Source: Dipylidium caninum (taxonomy: Eukaryota; Platyhelminthes; Cestoda; Cyclophyllidea; Dipylidiidae). Taken from it: a DNA stretch of 64,000 bases. Numbering within the stretch: the stretch's first letter is position 1; every line of letters begins with the position of its first letter. Of the stretch, positions 49,853-62,696 are shown in pieces. The position numbers and the translations under genes are program-made. Below the pieces are notes generated by a model. That model saw only the letters and a program-made list of their open reading frames with translations. It ran no database searches and had not been told where the DNA came from. The stretch covers positions 1-64,000 of the forward strand of contig QEYB01001013.1 of the NCBI GenBank assembly GCA_017562135.1, read 5' to 3'.

Positions 49853-50217
49853 TCGAAGCAAGCAACGAATAAGCCGCGCTTATGGGCGAGTATTAAACAA
49901 GGGGTAATCGCTGAAACAGAGTACAATTCAGAACACAGTCCTTATGCATCAACACACAAATGACGAGTAACCTTTCAAACGAGACTGTCAAAAAGTTTTT
50001 TAAGAAATGCCGCACATATAGTGACGTGTAAGTAATAGTCCTCCATATGTGTGTATCACATAAGAAAACAAACACATCATACTGTAATTGCTTTTATGCA
50101 TTTGAAGATGCCCCGAAATTTTATTTGATATTCATTAAACACAATGAGTCGTTCACTCAAATCATTAGGCGCTGTGCTCCTTGACCTTGGCGATTGAGCC
50201 GTTCATTCGAACCCTCC
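49853..50217. promoter_or_regulatory. Divergent intergenic region PPIG / LYAR
   Basis: 365 bp separate the two outward-facing start codons, so the two genes may share a bidirectional promoter. No motif recognised. Confidence 0.45.
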
Positions 50218-51170
50218 ATGGTAGTGTTCGTCTGTGACAAGTGTAATGCAAGCCTCAAAAAAAGGGCTGTCAGACAACATGTCATTACTTGCCGGAGCTC
50301 CAACGTTTCCTGCGTAGACTGTTCAAGACATTTTTCGTAATATTTAAGTGATTTCCTATTGGTTAGTTTGCGCAATTACGAGTCTCATGTTTCCTGCTTA
50401 TCTGAAAAGCAAAAATATGATAAACCTAATTACAAAGATTCCGATCGCAAAGGAACCATGAAACAACTTGGTTGGACTTCTTTAGTTCGTTCGCGCTTAC
50501 GTAACTTCGATACTCCTCGTGGTGTACCCACTCTAATGAAAAGAAAAATATTGGAAAGTTCATGCGTTCCCAGAAAAAAAGCCAAATTCGAGGTAATTGA
50601 TATTTTCCTTATGTATAGAATTTTATCAAAAGCGCATTTAGATTTGCTAGGTCTGAAGATATCGACGACTTGTGGAAACAAATATCTAAAGGGGATTCGC
50701 TGATATGTGACAGCAATATCTCGAACATCAATTGGGTTGACTCATGGCAAAGTTGTCAAGGAAATTCAGAGGATGGCAAAATTATATTGGAATTGCATTC
50801 TGAAAAACCCACAGAGTATCAGCACTTTTCGCCTGCAACCGATTTAAATAGTACGATTTTTTTACTCAGGCCTTAATTGCAGTTAAAAAAATACGCAAGC
50901 GATTCAGGAAGATCATGATATTGCATCTAAATGAAAATCAAAAGTCGATGAGAATTAAAAGATTACATCGAAAGGTAGAGTATCTAATTACACTAATTCA
51001 CATTTATGAAGACTCTCGCCAGTTTCAAGGAGTCAGAATACTTTGATGAAACGACTCAATCCGATGAGTTTCTGTGTGATGTATTTCAAAGTGTCTTACT
51101 AAAGAAGAATCGCTTCACGATTTCGGATGACACTCGGACTGTCTCAATTACTGACAATCCACATTTATAG
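50218..51170 (+). CDS. LYAR: LYAR-type nucleolar zinc-finger protein
   Basis: The exons are 50218-50336, 50367-50592, 50619-50850, 50883-50974 and 51012-51170, giving 275 residues. LYAR is a nucleolar protein with two C2HC zinc fingers that supports rRNA transcription and processing. The fingers are VFVCDKCNASLKKRAVRQH...C and VSCVDCSRHFS...YESHVSCLSE. The family motif KYDKPNYKDSDRKGTMKQLGW follows, then PRKKAKFENFIKSAF, and the conserved C-terminal module IKKIRKRFRKI ... SDEFLCDVFQSVLLKKNRF. The middle Lys-rich tract of vertebrate LYAR is mostly absent. All four introns are tiny: 30, 26, 32 and 37 nt. Each removal restores similarity and phase, and the exon sum is divisible by three. It starts 365 bp from the PPIG start on the opposite strand. 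Confidence 0.92.
50593..50618 (+). other. 26-nt intron in LYAR
   Basis: gtaatt donor at 50593 and gtatag acceptor ending 50618, with a short pyrimidine-rich middle. Protein on both sides is conserved (PRKKAKFE joined to NFIKSAFRFA; human LYAR has KAKFQNWMKNSL). 26 is not a multiple of three, so it cannot simply be translated through. Confidence 0.8.
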
Positions 51171-51846
51171 GTTATTTTCTGCAAATTACTGTCTATGGAG
51201 TTCGGAAATTGGTGGAAGAAAGTTTCTCATAACACCTGTTTATGGCTTGCAATATTCATTTTTTTACTGTTAATTTGTAGCACGTTGATGGCTTCTGGGA
51301 CTTTGCTTCCACTTACCTTTTTCATGGAGGCGTTTTTGGATGAATTTTGCTTCTAATCTCATGTAAACTCTATGCATTTCCTGACAGCACGGTTTCACTA
51401 TGATCTTCAAGTAGTAATTTCGCATAGCGGTTCTTGCTGTTGTCGACTTCACGTCTTGCCACTAACTGGTCAACTGTTATTCATCTAGCTATTGGTAGTT
51501 TTTCATCTTTGTCATAGTTGTGGTTGTTGAGGGATTCAAGCTTGTTCTCGTGCGCCAGATGCCTTCAAAATAGCGGCAAGAGTTGTGGGTGAAACATGCA
51601 TTTGGTAACGGCGTTAATGTGTAACGGAAGAACGGTGCCCATTCCTACCGTTTATAAAATGCTCTTGCGGTTGTAATATTTTCAGTAGCTCGAAACACAG
51701 ATATTTTGTACAAGAATCACAAGTTTGCTCCAATGAAATTGAATGTGCTTACGTGTATCGTTAATAAATAAACGCATTTGTTTGTATTAACAGGATAAAG
51801 TACCTAAACTTTAAAATGTTTGCAGCAGTGTGCGCCAGTTTTGATA

Positions 51847-54800
51847 ATGCATGAGAGGGGGTGTGCATCGTCTTCATCTGAGGTCTCGGTTTACGACAGT
51901 TATATGGGACAGATTTTTGCAAAATATGAACTTTGTAATAAAACGCTTAAGCACCACCGAAGCTTCTACTCTATTCGCAATTCACTCTCCACCTATATTA
52001 AGTCTGCATTTCTCCCAGAAGGATATCCGACTTCTGTTAGCAGCGATTATTTAGAGTATCAAATATGGGATACGGTGCAAGTATGTAGTTTGATAATTGT
52101 CTGCTGCATATTGCATTATAAATCATTTTTCGCCTCTGTACATGTAGGCAATCGCCAGTAGTATACTAAGCACCTTAGCCGGTCAAGCAATTTTGGTTGG
52201 AGTCGGAGTTGGTGATGGAAATGCCAGTCTCCTCGCCGCGTCAATTACCTGGTTGTTTAAAGGTATTTTCACAGTTTGTTTTGTTATCTGAACTTGTTGA
52301 CTTCCTTTAGAATGAGTTAATTTCTAAGCGTTTTTATCATAGGACTCTTTCGTTGATCGCGCTTGGCATGAATCATAAAACCAATTTTTGACTACTTTGC
52401 CCCATTAACTTGAAAAAAAAATACTTATGATTTTCCTTGTTGCTTTAGATGGTGCCGGTATGGTCGGCCGTATTGTTTTTGCGGGTTGGCAAGGGTATGA
52501 GTAAATAATCCCTTTCTCTTTCATAAAACTCATTTTAGTAGTAATCTGGATAGTCAGTGTAAACAATGGAGGTAGGGAACTCTGTGTGGGTCAACACTTA
52601 TTAGAATTTTCGCTGATGTATTGAACGATTTTGCTTTCTTCCTGGAAATTGTTTCTCTTCATACCCAGTCAGTGTTTACTCCTGTTGTTTGCATCTCCAG
52701 TGTAATGAGGGTAGGCTTCTCCCTGGCTAAAAATATTTCTCTTACAATATTCTCCAGTTTCCGGACATGCTACTATTTTCCGTAATTTCTCACTTTTACG
52801 TAAATCCACAATATAAATAATGATAACTTTAACCTTTATTTTTGTGTTCATACCACGGATGCTAGTAGTATACTGTCGATAATAAACCGTGTCATGGGTT
52901 TTAATCATGTGATTTCACATCTTGCACCAGGTGCATTTGGAAAATTCTGTACTTTGAATGACATTATCCCATTGTGGCATCTTCACTTTCACCTTTCCAT
53001 CACTCTCCATCTCATTGATGGCATCAACCATCTGAGTCTTTGCATCAAAATTAATTTCGAAAGGCAGTTAATGGACGATTTTTATCTGTACTTTATGTCT
53101 TCCGAAATTTATTTATGTGTATTTTATTTAACATATAATGCTAGCCTATTTAAATTCACGTCATCCCGTTTTTTTGATTACTTTATTACTCCTTAATCTG
53201 CTCCCTTGCATCTCAACCTAGGTTTCAAATGTGCGCTTACATTAGGCATAACTAGTTATAAGGGCACCTAGGCTCTTTCGCCGACAATGTTTAACACATT
53301 ATGAATATACCCATAATTTTGTGTGCTAATGGTTTTTCAGTGCGCTCAAAGTTTTTAATTTAACTTCACTGCTCCATTTCAGTCCTATACAGTCGGATTT
53401 TTTTAATGATCATGTGTTACTGTCCTCAGATTTGAGAATTCGAGGTTAATAAATGCCTTGTCACATTGGCTTTTTGTATAAAAGTGTCAGCGTTCCATTC
53501 TTCTTCTTTTCGAAGGCCTTGGTAGGCATGGTTGGCGGAGCTACACGCGCGTCCGTCACGCAACACCAGGCTCTGAAGGGAAATACGGCAGACGTCGCCG
53601 CAAAAGACGGAAGTCAGGTAGGTTTTATAAGTATCTTTCCTTGAAACTCTACTCAGCTTCTTAGCCTCGTATATTTTTACAACTTAGTTTTGAAATCTTT
53701 CTTGCATTCTCATAGAATAATACTTGAATGTTCATTAGCCCCCATGTTTGTCCTTTCTCTATCCCTTCTACTTACACAACTTAAGTACCGTGATATCTCT
53801 TTCCTTTCAATTTTAGGAGACACTTTCCAATCTTCTAGCTCTGATTGTGAATCTTATCCTTATTACCTTAGTAACGGGTAATTTAATGTGAGTTCGTTTT
53901 TTCTTTTGGCTTAGCCAAAACGCTTTAGCAGTGCGCTACTAGAATCCATGTCAATTTTGTTGTATGTGTATGAGAGGTGCATTAGAACTCTTTTCTCTAT
54001 ATTGGAAATTGCGGAGGTGGCGGAAGTCTACTAATTTTCCGCATTTGGGTGTGCCGCTTGCCTATTTTCCTTCTACAATATTTTTCCTTATATCCTGTCA
54101 ATAACGGGAGAAGCCTTTCCGCACTCCTTTTTGTACCTATTATAGTCCTACAACCCCATGGTCATTTATATGTACTGATTGAGCTTCCTCTCCTTGACTA
54201 TCCGGATGAAATCTCTATCATGCGAGGAAAAAGCAAATTTTTCTAAATACTGCCCAATTTCCCCATTCTATTCATTATGAGGTCATCTAGTTTATCGTTG
54301 AAATTTGATGTTAGTTGTCAGCACTTTTTGACAGATGAGCGCAAGTTCTCCGTCATGATTCCTGCTTGTCCTTATAGGATGTGTCAGAATAAACCAACTT
54401 ATTCGGAAAACTCGTGGTTTAAAAAAATTGAGGTCAGATGGAAGTAATATTAGACTCCAGGCCCAAGCTCTTCTTTGTCTTTCAATTTTCAAACTTAATC
54501 ACAGGCCGTTATGCCTACTATAATTTCTTATGTAGAATCTATACAAAATCGAAAATTCTTCGAAAACTTTTTCCAATATCTTTATTGAGAACACTGTGCT
54601 TAACTTCGTCATATCTTAAACGTTTGTACGGGTACCACTTTTCAGATTAGGGAGCTCTGCTCCTATCAATCATCTGGTCTCCGTAATTATTTCATTATAA
54701 TTGTACAGTTTTAACTATTATCTCTCCACTTCAGACTCATTTGGCTACTCTTCTTTGTCCTCACCCCGATCCACGTGTACGCCAATTGGCGAGCGGTCAG

Positions 54801-56818
54801 ATGTCTGGAGTTCAACACTTTAAATCGAGCACGTTTCAGTATTCTTGTGCAAGATTGGCTGCGACAGCACGACGAGACGTCAGATCACCTTCCATCTCTT
54901 CTCTCCGTATCTGAGGTGAATTATCGCGAGCCTATCCTCTGGCCCTTCGGTTCTGACGCTCCCAATCGAGCCATCTATCTTGGATGTTCTTTTGAGAGAC
55001 TCTTTCGAGTTTTAAAGTGAGCTGTTGATTTTAGCGGTTACTGTGAGAAATATCTTGAGGTAATTACATGGCTATATTTTATCTGGAATCGAGAAAAAAG
55101 GCGACATAAGAGTAAGGGCGTGGGTATATTTTTTCCCATGTAGTGAGCTACTCCTAAGATGGTTTTTAAGTAAAGTTCTTGCGTATTTGTTATCTAGAGA
55201 ATGTAAACCCCAGACTTTGTTGGGCGTTTTCTCGGAGGAACGCTACATCCTCTACTGTCCCGAATGGAGGGATTCAGGTAGGTCGTCCCTGTCAATTTTG
55301 TCACATTTAGAGCACTTTTTTTCACATAAAATAGCTTTGCGGCTAGTTTTAAGAAGATGAAATACTCATGTGCACACTCAGGAGGAATAACTCCCATAAT
55401 AACTACGTTTTGATATTAACATGATCACTGTGAAGGAGCTGCCAATATGTATGATTCAAAATAGATTCATTCAGAACTTTTCCATTTATGAAGCCATTTT
55501 CGCTTTATAAATTCCTTTTGTTTGTCTGCTATTTGTAAATGGGGGCGTTAAGAGATCAGGAAGGCTGGTGAAATGGACTGAGGCCGACAAAAGGTTGAGG
55601 ATGGATCGTGGGATAGGGGTGGGTTTAAGCCTGCGATTTTCTCATTCTCCTATAACCCACAACGACGACCTACACGTCGTCGCCTTCCTATGGGTGAGCG
55701 CAGTCTCCGGTAGCTTTTTAATGAGAGCGAAGAAGCAAAGGTGCAGTATGTGAGGTTGGGTCGGGCCTTTCCAAATGACCACGAAACTATGGGAAACCAA
55801 TAAAGTTGCTTGATTAACGATTTCATTCACATCAAAAGACTGTTTTTTTTCGAAAAATAACTGGCTTTTTAAGTTCCAAGTTAGAGGTGGTGAACCGCTA
55901 ATTGGTATCCCTTTCTCTTTTGCTATTGAATTCCTCCGTAACGACAGTGACTTTGTATTCCATCATTCTGAGTGTCTCATGAAATGCCCTCATGTACTAT
56001 TAGCCTCCACGTCTGTAGCGGAATTTGATATTTCTCCTTTTTGATTATTAAATCCTAGCAATATGTTTACCGTCCACCAATGCAGACTTTATTCATTATG
56101 TCACCATGTGTTTTGACAGGAATTGTTAGAAAATTGGCAAATTCTGTAGGATATAGACGGCGTCGTCTGACCTTTTACATCTGCCTGCAAACGGACGCCA
56201 ATAGCTTGGACGTACTCAAGGCCATGTTCCATGCTGAAATTATCTGTGGAGTCTATAATGTATGTCATCACACATCATTTCTCGGAATGCTATCAAAAAA
56301 TGGTCTAGATTTAAAGGCGGAGGAAGTAGTAGAGTTGTTTGGTGCACACTTTTAATCTCACTTGACCTCTCTTTGTAGCTCGTCGTAGGTCTCGGTGATT
56401 TCAAGGAATTTTGGAAGGCAGATGATGGTAGGTGTTTATTACCTCCTGTCAAAAAGTTGACTCAGGCGTGTTGATGCGCACTCGTGGCTAATACAATGTG
56501 GATATTTTTTATAATGTGGGCCACATAATTTTTTAATGCATTTGCGGTTTTTTTGATTTGGAGCCTTAGTAATAGGCTTATGCTATAAACCAAGAAATAA
56601 TGCTAGTGATAGACTTATTCCAGTGATTTCATGTGTTATTTCCGCCAGGTTTAACCTTTTTCGCGTGGACTCTGGGTCGGGCTACCTACTGGATGCCTCG
56701 ACTAATGCGTAGCTTTGAAGAAGCCGCTTCGAAAAGGGATGAACGTAAATGGGATCTCTCTATCCTAAGATTCGACCCCGATCCGTGGCGATTTTCTCGC
56801 AATAATTTCCTCGACTGA
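51847..56818 (+). CDS. RUSF1: RUS family member 1 (DUF647)
   Basis: The exons are 51847-52080, 52148-52262, 52449-52494, 52542-52571, 52605-52710, 53516-53617, 53817-53887, 54735-55016, 55198-55277, 56120-56259, 56379-56427 and 56649-56818, giving 474 residues (the human protein, formerly C16orf58, has 468). It is a membrane protein related to plant ROOT UV-B SENSITIVE proteins; its animal role is unclear. Hallmarks are FLPEGYPTSVSSDYLEYQIW, AGQAILVGVGVGDGNASLL, GMVGRIVFAGWQG, LDSQCKQWRIFADVLNDFAF, VGGATRASVTQHQA, ADVAAKDGSQETLSNL, IHVYANWRAVRCLEFNTLN and REPILWPFGS. Several hydrophobic helices are present. The start codon is the first good ATG in frame, and an earlier exon cannot be excluded. 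The intron between 52571 and 52605 is only 33 nt. Confidence 0.9.
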
Positions 56819-57578
56819 CATCTGAGTTGAAATCGAATGCTTCAGACGTTTTATCTACACTTACACCGTGACATATATAGACGGAAAAGTTTAAAATGTT
56901 GTTTCGAAGTATTTTGTGAAGCACAACAATGCGGCGTAATGTTGAATACAATCTCTCATGAACTGGACCCATGTTTTCACAATTCAGAAGTCTGAACCTC
57001 TTGAGCACTCGAGATATCTGAGTCGAACCCTCTCATACTGGTGGTGAAATCATGCAGTACCAAATGCGTAATTTTCTGGGAGAAGACCATGGTGCCTCTT
57101 AACTTCCTTATGATAGTGTTACTGCTAAGGTATTAGGCTATTTAATCTGTTAACAGGATTTGCAGCCACGTGTGCATCCAATAGAGCCAATTTAAAACAG
57201 TGCACTCCTATCTAATGGGATTTCCTATGTCCTAAGTTAAATGAAAAGATGGCGGTCAGATAGTTAATGTGGGAGACATCTCTAAATCGTCTAATCGCGT
57301 GTCTGTGTGGAAGGCGTCTTAGCTGAATTCAGCTACATCATTTTTAAAGTTACGTTAATTGACAAGTCTATTTCGAATTATTGGACTTGTTCCAACTATT
57401 TGTCCTTTCAAGCACGGTACTCACTCCACGAAACTCGTCCTGTTCGGCTCGATGTCATAGGAAACAGAGGGGAATGTGGTATCTAACACCGATCATGTGT
57501 ATTGATATGCTTTATACAGAACAGAGCATAATCAAATTGGGGGCGCTGACCGGTTCATGTTGTGAGTAAATCAGGATT
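56819..57578. other. Convergent intergenic region
   Basis: This lies between the 3' ends of RUSF1 (+) and the neuropeptide gene (-). No gene recognised. Confidence 0.5.
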
Positions 57579-58004
57579 TTATCCAAATCTAAAGTAGAAA
57601 AGAAAGTAATTTAGGATGGGGAAACAGTAAATCTAAGGGAGCATCACCCCCTTTAAATGCACGTGAGTAGGGCGGCCGCATATCTTGGCGTTATGGACTA
57701 ATGTATAGATTCAGTAGTTTGGTTTGTGGACAGCGTGTTTGAATTCGATTTACCTGGGTCGACCCGTGATTGCAAGCCACTCGTCCAGTCGTTGAAGATA
57801 GCGTCTAAATGCCTTAATATCTCGAAATATCTGTTTTCTACTTCCAGTGGATGTGTCCTTGGCGGGTAGAATCTCCTCAATATGTGATCTGACAAAACGC
57901 GCCTCGGCTCCAGATACAAATGAGAGCATGAAGAAAATCAGGCACACCAATGCGAACCACGACGTCGGCCGAAGAGGAATATCACCGAGCATTATTTTTT
58001 TCAT
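57579..58004 (-). CDS. Neuropeptide F (NPY/NPF family) precursor
   Basis: Exons 58004-57754 and 57588-57579 give 86 residues. An N-terminal segment with basic start and hydrophobic core (SWFALVCLIFFMLSFVSG) is a signal peptide, with likely cleavage after GAEA. The C-terminus reads YLQRLDEWLAITGRPRF then Gly and a stop, so the Gly would donate the amide of a GRPRF-NH2 peptide. The aligned Tyr 17 residues from the end and the GRPRF tail match flatworm neuropeptide F. The intron (57753-57589, 165 nt) splits the penultimate Arg codon after AG, the position I recall as conserved in NPY-family genes. The N-terminal limit of the mature peptide is uncertain: about 50 residues if only the signal is removed, about 28 if cut after SRK. 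There is no C-terminal propeptide. Confidence 0.88.
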
Positions 58005-61000
58005 CTATATTTACATACGCAAGTTAAAAATAATACTGGAAATACTGCCACTAGCCTTAACGGGGAAAGAAAATCAAAAACCCGTATAGTGGTTTCTAAG
58101 TATCCATACATTCTTATTTGAGGTAGAACACCCAGGTTAAGGCAAAATAGGGGTTATGCAAAGTACGTGATAGAAGGTGGGTGGGTTTAACCGCACTTTG
58201 TTTTAATTAACGCCGTATCCTTACTCTCACGTGACTAGGCGAAAATTTAGCCACGTAAAGGCGTGAAGAATCTTACCATTGCCAAAAATTGATACACCCT
58301 TTTCCTGACTCATCGAAATGTTCTGACCCTTACCTTGAGAAGGAGACTGATTTTAAAAATATGCATAAAACGAGAACTATTATGCAGACGTTAGGTCTCC
58401 CTCGTAGTGAGGTAGGCTTTTAAAATTACCGGAGAGCCAGTGGGGCGCAATTTCTCAGACTTTAATTATTAATTACTGGGTAAAGAGGCGTCGAGGATGA
58501 TTTATGGCTAGTGTGACCATCGCCTTGCCCAAAAGTGCTCTTAGGTCTTCAAGGTCTAGGGATTATTTCTTCCAAAGTATGCAATACCACGCCTAGACCA
58601 GTAATTATGTATTCATTTTGGTCGTATTTCCGAGCCATCTACATCCTCCGCCAGTGGAACAGCTTTAAAGCAGGGGCTTTTAATCTCACTGCCTAAAATT
58701 AAACTGGACCATTTATATAGCATAAAGTAAAGGAGTGAAAAAGGGGGGGGGGAATAATCAAACGTGATTAATTTTATGTTAGTAGAAGACATGAAACGTT
58801 CTCACTCTAGGACACAGCCCTTTGAAATTTCATACCAACTGTGAGGGGATTGAGTGGAAATCTGAATCAAAATCACTTTAGTCCAAACACTTCAAGACAG
58901 CATCACCTTAGGATGTGGCTTTTACTTGGACTAAATGACAAAGTAGGTCTAGGAGGGGATCACAAAGCATGCATTTGTCTTCTATAATGCCATAGGTAAC
59001 CGGTGCGGAAAATATTTCTGCCTACGGAACTGGCATGAAAGACGAAAGTAAAAATGCTACAAAGGAAGATACTAGTGGACGCCTATGTTGATAGGAAACT
59101 ATGAAAATATTTGTGCTTTCAATAAAAAATGCAATTACCACCATTGAAGATGACGGATGCATGTCAAGAAAAGGTTTAAAAGTTATTCTTGGGAGCCGAC
59201 GGTGTTTATATTCACAGAATCACCACAACGCCGATTCGTCGGTCCACACACTTGACTCACGGTCATTCTGCCAATGGGAGTATGGTGGCTGAGGCGGATT
59301 GGCACAGTGCCCAATGAGGTAGCGCACTTTCCCCAACTATTTTGTGGCAGTAGGTAGTACGGTGTTGAAGTCTCCCATTTTCATTTGTAACTGACATTTT
59401 CCCCTTTCCCTTTTGAGCAGGCTATTGACTAGTCTTATTTACGATGGCGTAGTGTGGACCGGACGACCTCAGGCCATGGGAGGTGGGGGAGACGTGTATG
59501 ATGGTTACCTTTCTCCTTTTGACAACATGTGTGTCCGGACTAATTGGGGTTTTGTGTGCTGTGGCCGTAACTACAGGCACAGCGGAAATGAAGTGGATTA
59601 ATCATGTCATTCCCTCAACAACTCTAAAAAGTTTGCGCGAGGTTTTATTAATAATTATTAGAATACCGAAAATTAAACCTACATATCTTGTCATTACCAC
59701 GTCCTGGAAGCAGCGGTGTTTTTATCATGATCGATCTCTGGTGTGACTTCATCCCAACATGATACCTGAGAGGTGGATAGGTGACGGTGGTTGTAAGCAG
59801 ACTCCACTATCTCCGTACAAACTGAGAACAATTTTTTATTGTGCATGTTCTCACCTGAGAAGGGCTTTTTACTCTCCTCTAATTTTCACTCACATTTTCC
59901 TACATCTATTGTACATTTTTAATGCCATTTCCTAGTCCCTGACGGCCTCAGCTCGACTGAAGGTCGGTGGACCAGTTTAAAGTCTGACATTTCTCAATTT
60001 GAGTGATTTCATTTTTGACACGATTTTCTCACAATTATGTAAACTTGAGAATGGGAGGCAAGCGATCTCAACATCAAATTGGCCTTGATTTTGTGTTGAC
60101 GAACCTGCAGATTAAGATGCCACGTCTGAGTGTGAACTGCGGCTTTTTTATTCCCCCCCCCACCTCTTTCATTTCTCGAGGATACCCAATTGTCGACTAA
60201 TTAAAACTCCACATTATCTGAGCTTGAGTTTCTGAGATCTATAAATCCTAATTTCCCCTTTTAACTCAACCCGAGAAGGCATTTGAGAACGTTTCCGGAT
60301 TCTCTTTCAATTATTTAACTGATAATTAATTTATCTGGTGTGCCTCTAAAAGAGGAGCAAATAAAAATCGGCCTTGGTGAGAAAATAAGCAAAAGAAGAT
60401 ATTGAAATTCGATAGGCAATCCCGGTTACCCCTTCTATCGCAGTTGGTCGTCATCGCAATCATCCGTATCTGGTCCCATTTCTATCATACTGCTCCAACT
60501 TCCGTCACCAATAGACTTTTTGCATTATTGACTATGGTAGCTGTTTCCTTTCTTTTACCGTATTTCACGCCTAATTTTATAAAAGAAGCGATCCTTCGTT
60601 GATATTTCAATTCACGTCACAAGAAGGTGTCGGCCGTTGTTGTCACTTGTCAATGTCGGAGGAGGCTCGGTAATTTGATAAACAAAAGGGAAATATGTTC
60701 GCCAGTGACGTGACATGTCAAATTGAGGATGTATGGCAAGAGGCGAGTGATGGAGAATCATGTGTGTTTCGATGCTCTAATGGCATTGGCTAAATATATT
60801 TGCACCGCCCCTCTTTCACATAGCATTGTCCACTCTCAAATTATGGTCACACTATCAATGTTAACAACTAATTTAGGCTCCGAAATTATTTGTCATTGCG
60901 AGCATTGGCAGCATATGCCATGTCTTGGATGCAATGTGAAAGTGAATGGTCGAGTGACCTTGACAATAACTCTATCGAGTGAGTTATTGGCGCCACCTTT

Positions 61001-61279
61001 TGGGAAAACATTTGAGTGAACATAAAATCGATCTGTTTTAACTTCGTTTGACACCACAGGGTGGTAGCAAGTGGCATGTGCAATTATAAGGAGAAATGAG
61101 ACGTCAACCGGTCCACATCACTTTTTGGTATCGGAAGCATAAGAACGTTCCTCCTCTGTTTATTTGCCTTTAATGCATTATTAAGTAACCATATTACGTG
61201 ATAAAGGAGTACATTCAAAGTTGTGATCGCGGCATCTGTTTCGGCATACAAAAAGGGTGAATCTTCATGGCGTCCTGAT
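58005..61279. other. Gene-poor stretch
   Basis: A run of G follows AAA at about 58740-58752. A frame at 59483-59600 (+) includes a hydrophobic stretch (MVTFLLLTTCVSGLIGVLCA) that could be a transmembrane exon, but there is no partner exon. The rest is AT-rich with no credible frame. Confidence 0.4.
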
Positions 61280-62696
61280 TTACGTCCGACCTAACTCCAA
61301 CGCCATCTTCACCCTTGTCCGCCAAACACCGAGGTAGGCAAATGATCCGCCCAGAAGCGATATATTTTGCCCTCGGTAAGACGAATGGAGATCTCCAATA
61401 GTGCCTCTCGCCCTGTCCTTACCGAGTGGAGGACTTGGAGAATTGTGGATAATGGGGAGGAGTAGAGGAGAAAGTCCTCTTAAAAGCATTACCACTAAAA
61501 GTATGAGGAGAGAACATCCTGATGGAATGAGATAAACTGGTCTTTCCATATCCACTCTTTCTACATGCAGAACACCACGGTATAGGTTGTCGGAGGTCTG
61601 TATGTCTACAAATAACGTGCATCCACGTTCTAAATTTGGTTGTCCCAGTAGCGGATGATAAGAAGGTCCCAGAGCCAGCAATCAATCTCATTACTTTCAA
61701 AGGGAGCTTTATGTTTTTTGAGGATTCGATTACCGCCAGAAATAGGAATATTTCAACGTCTAGATGACAAGGGAATTTATGGGTTTTGTTATGCGAATGT
61801 AGAAAAGAAAGTAAGAGGGCTCATGAGCTCAAAGTTATGCGGTGACACGAAGATTAAGATAGACAACCTGGTAGTAAATTGATTAGCACCTCTTTGTCTT
61901 GCCCAGCTGTAGATCCACTTTCTTGTCCGTTATGATATCGATGCTGGAGACAAAGAGTATTTACCAGAGTCCGTCATTCCTAGGCGATGGTAGGTTAGCG
62001 ACCTCATTCTGATTGAATTGATAGTATACAATATGATATTGCCTGTTCTGTTTCGTTTATTTTCATGCGACGACAGTTAAGGTCATGAAGAGGGGAAAAG
62101 TAAACACCCACGCAAGTGCATTTAAACAAATATCTGGGCTTTAAGCCGCCCATTTATTAATCTTGACGATTAGCCTTAATGAGAGCGGTGAGGCAATTGG
62201 CATCGACATAACACCCATTATAAGCAATGTAGTCGATTGTCTTGCCATATAAATTATGTGAAATGGGAGCTCACCCGCAACGCATCCCCATAGGCACCAA
62301 CTTAACAACCCCTTTACTTAACCAAAGGGTTTTATTTTGATTTTTATTTCGCCTAACCAAATGCTTTTTATATCCGAAAGAAACCAGCCCTGCGTCATAG
62401 CATGATGCTCGGTTCCCGCTCGCCTAGGTTAGCTTAAACTACCGACAATTTCGTCTAAATTTGTCGCCTACCATACCTCCTGGCACGTCCGAAACCCACA
62501 AACTCCCCAGTGTACCCGAATGTCGAACAGGTGAACAAACTGAAGCCCAGCCAACAATATGCAAAACAATGAGATAACCCTTGAATTTTGTTGACATTCT
62601 CATCAACATCGTCCCTGCTTCTACCGCCCGATTGACTATAGAATATGATGACAACCCTAGGTCATTCTTCGCCTGCGACATAGATGATTTTGCCAA
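61280..62696 (-). CDS. Possible two-exon type I membrane protein
   Basis: An upstream frame (62696-62464, -) contains MRMSTKFKGYLIVLHIVGWA, which reads like a signal peptide. It ends at a gtatgg donor after VSDVPG. A downstream frame (61681-61280, -) has RGCTLFVDIQTSDNLYRG, a hydrophobic span (LLILLVVMLL) and a polar tail ending at a stop. The pair would make a short single-pass protein, but the acceptor was not identified and no family is recognised. Confidence 0.25.

Noticed and set aside
50851..50869. 19-nt intron in LYAR
   Set aside because: That acceptor gives an early stop in the needed phase; the next AG (50882, 32 nt) yields IKKIRKRFRK, which matches the family.
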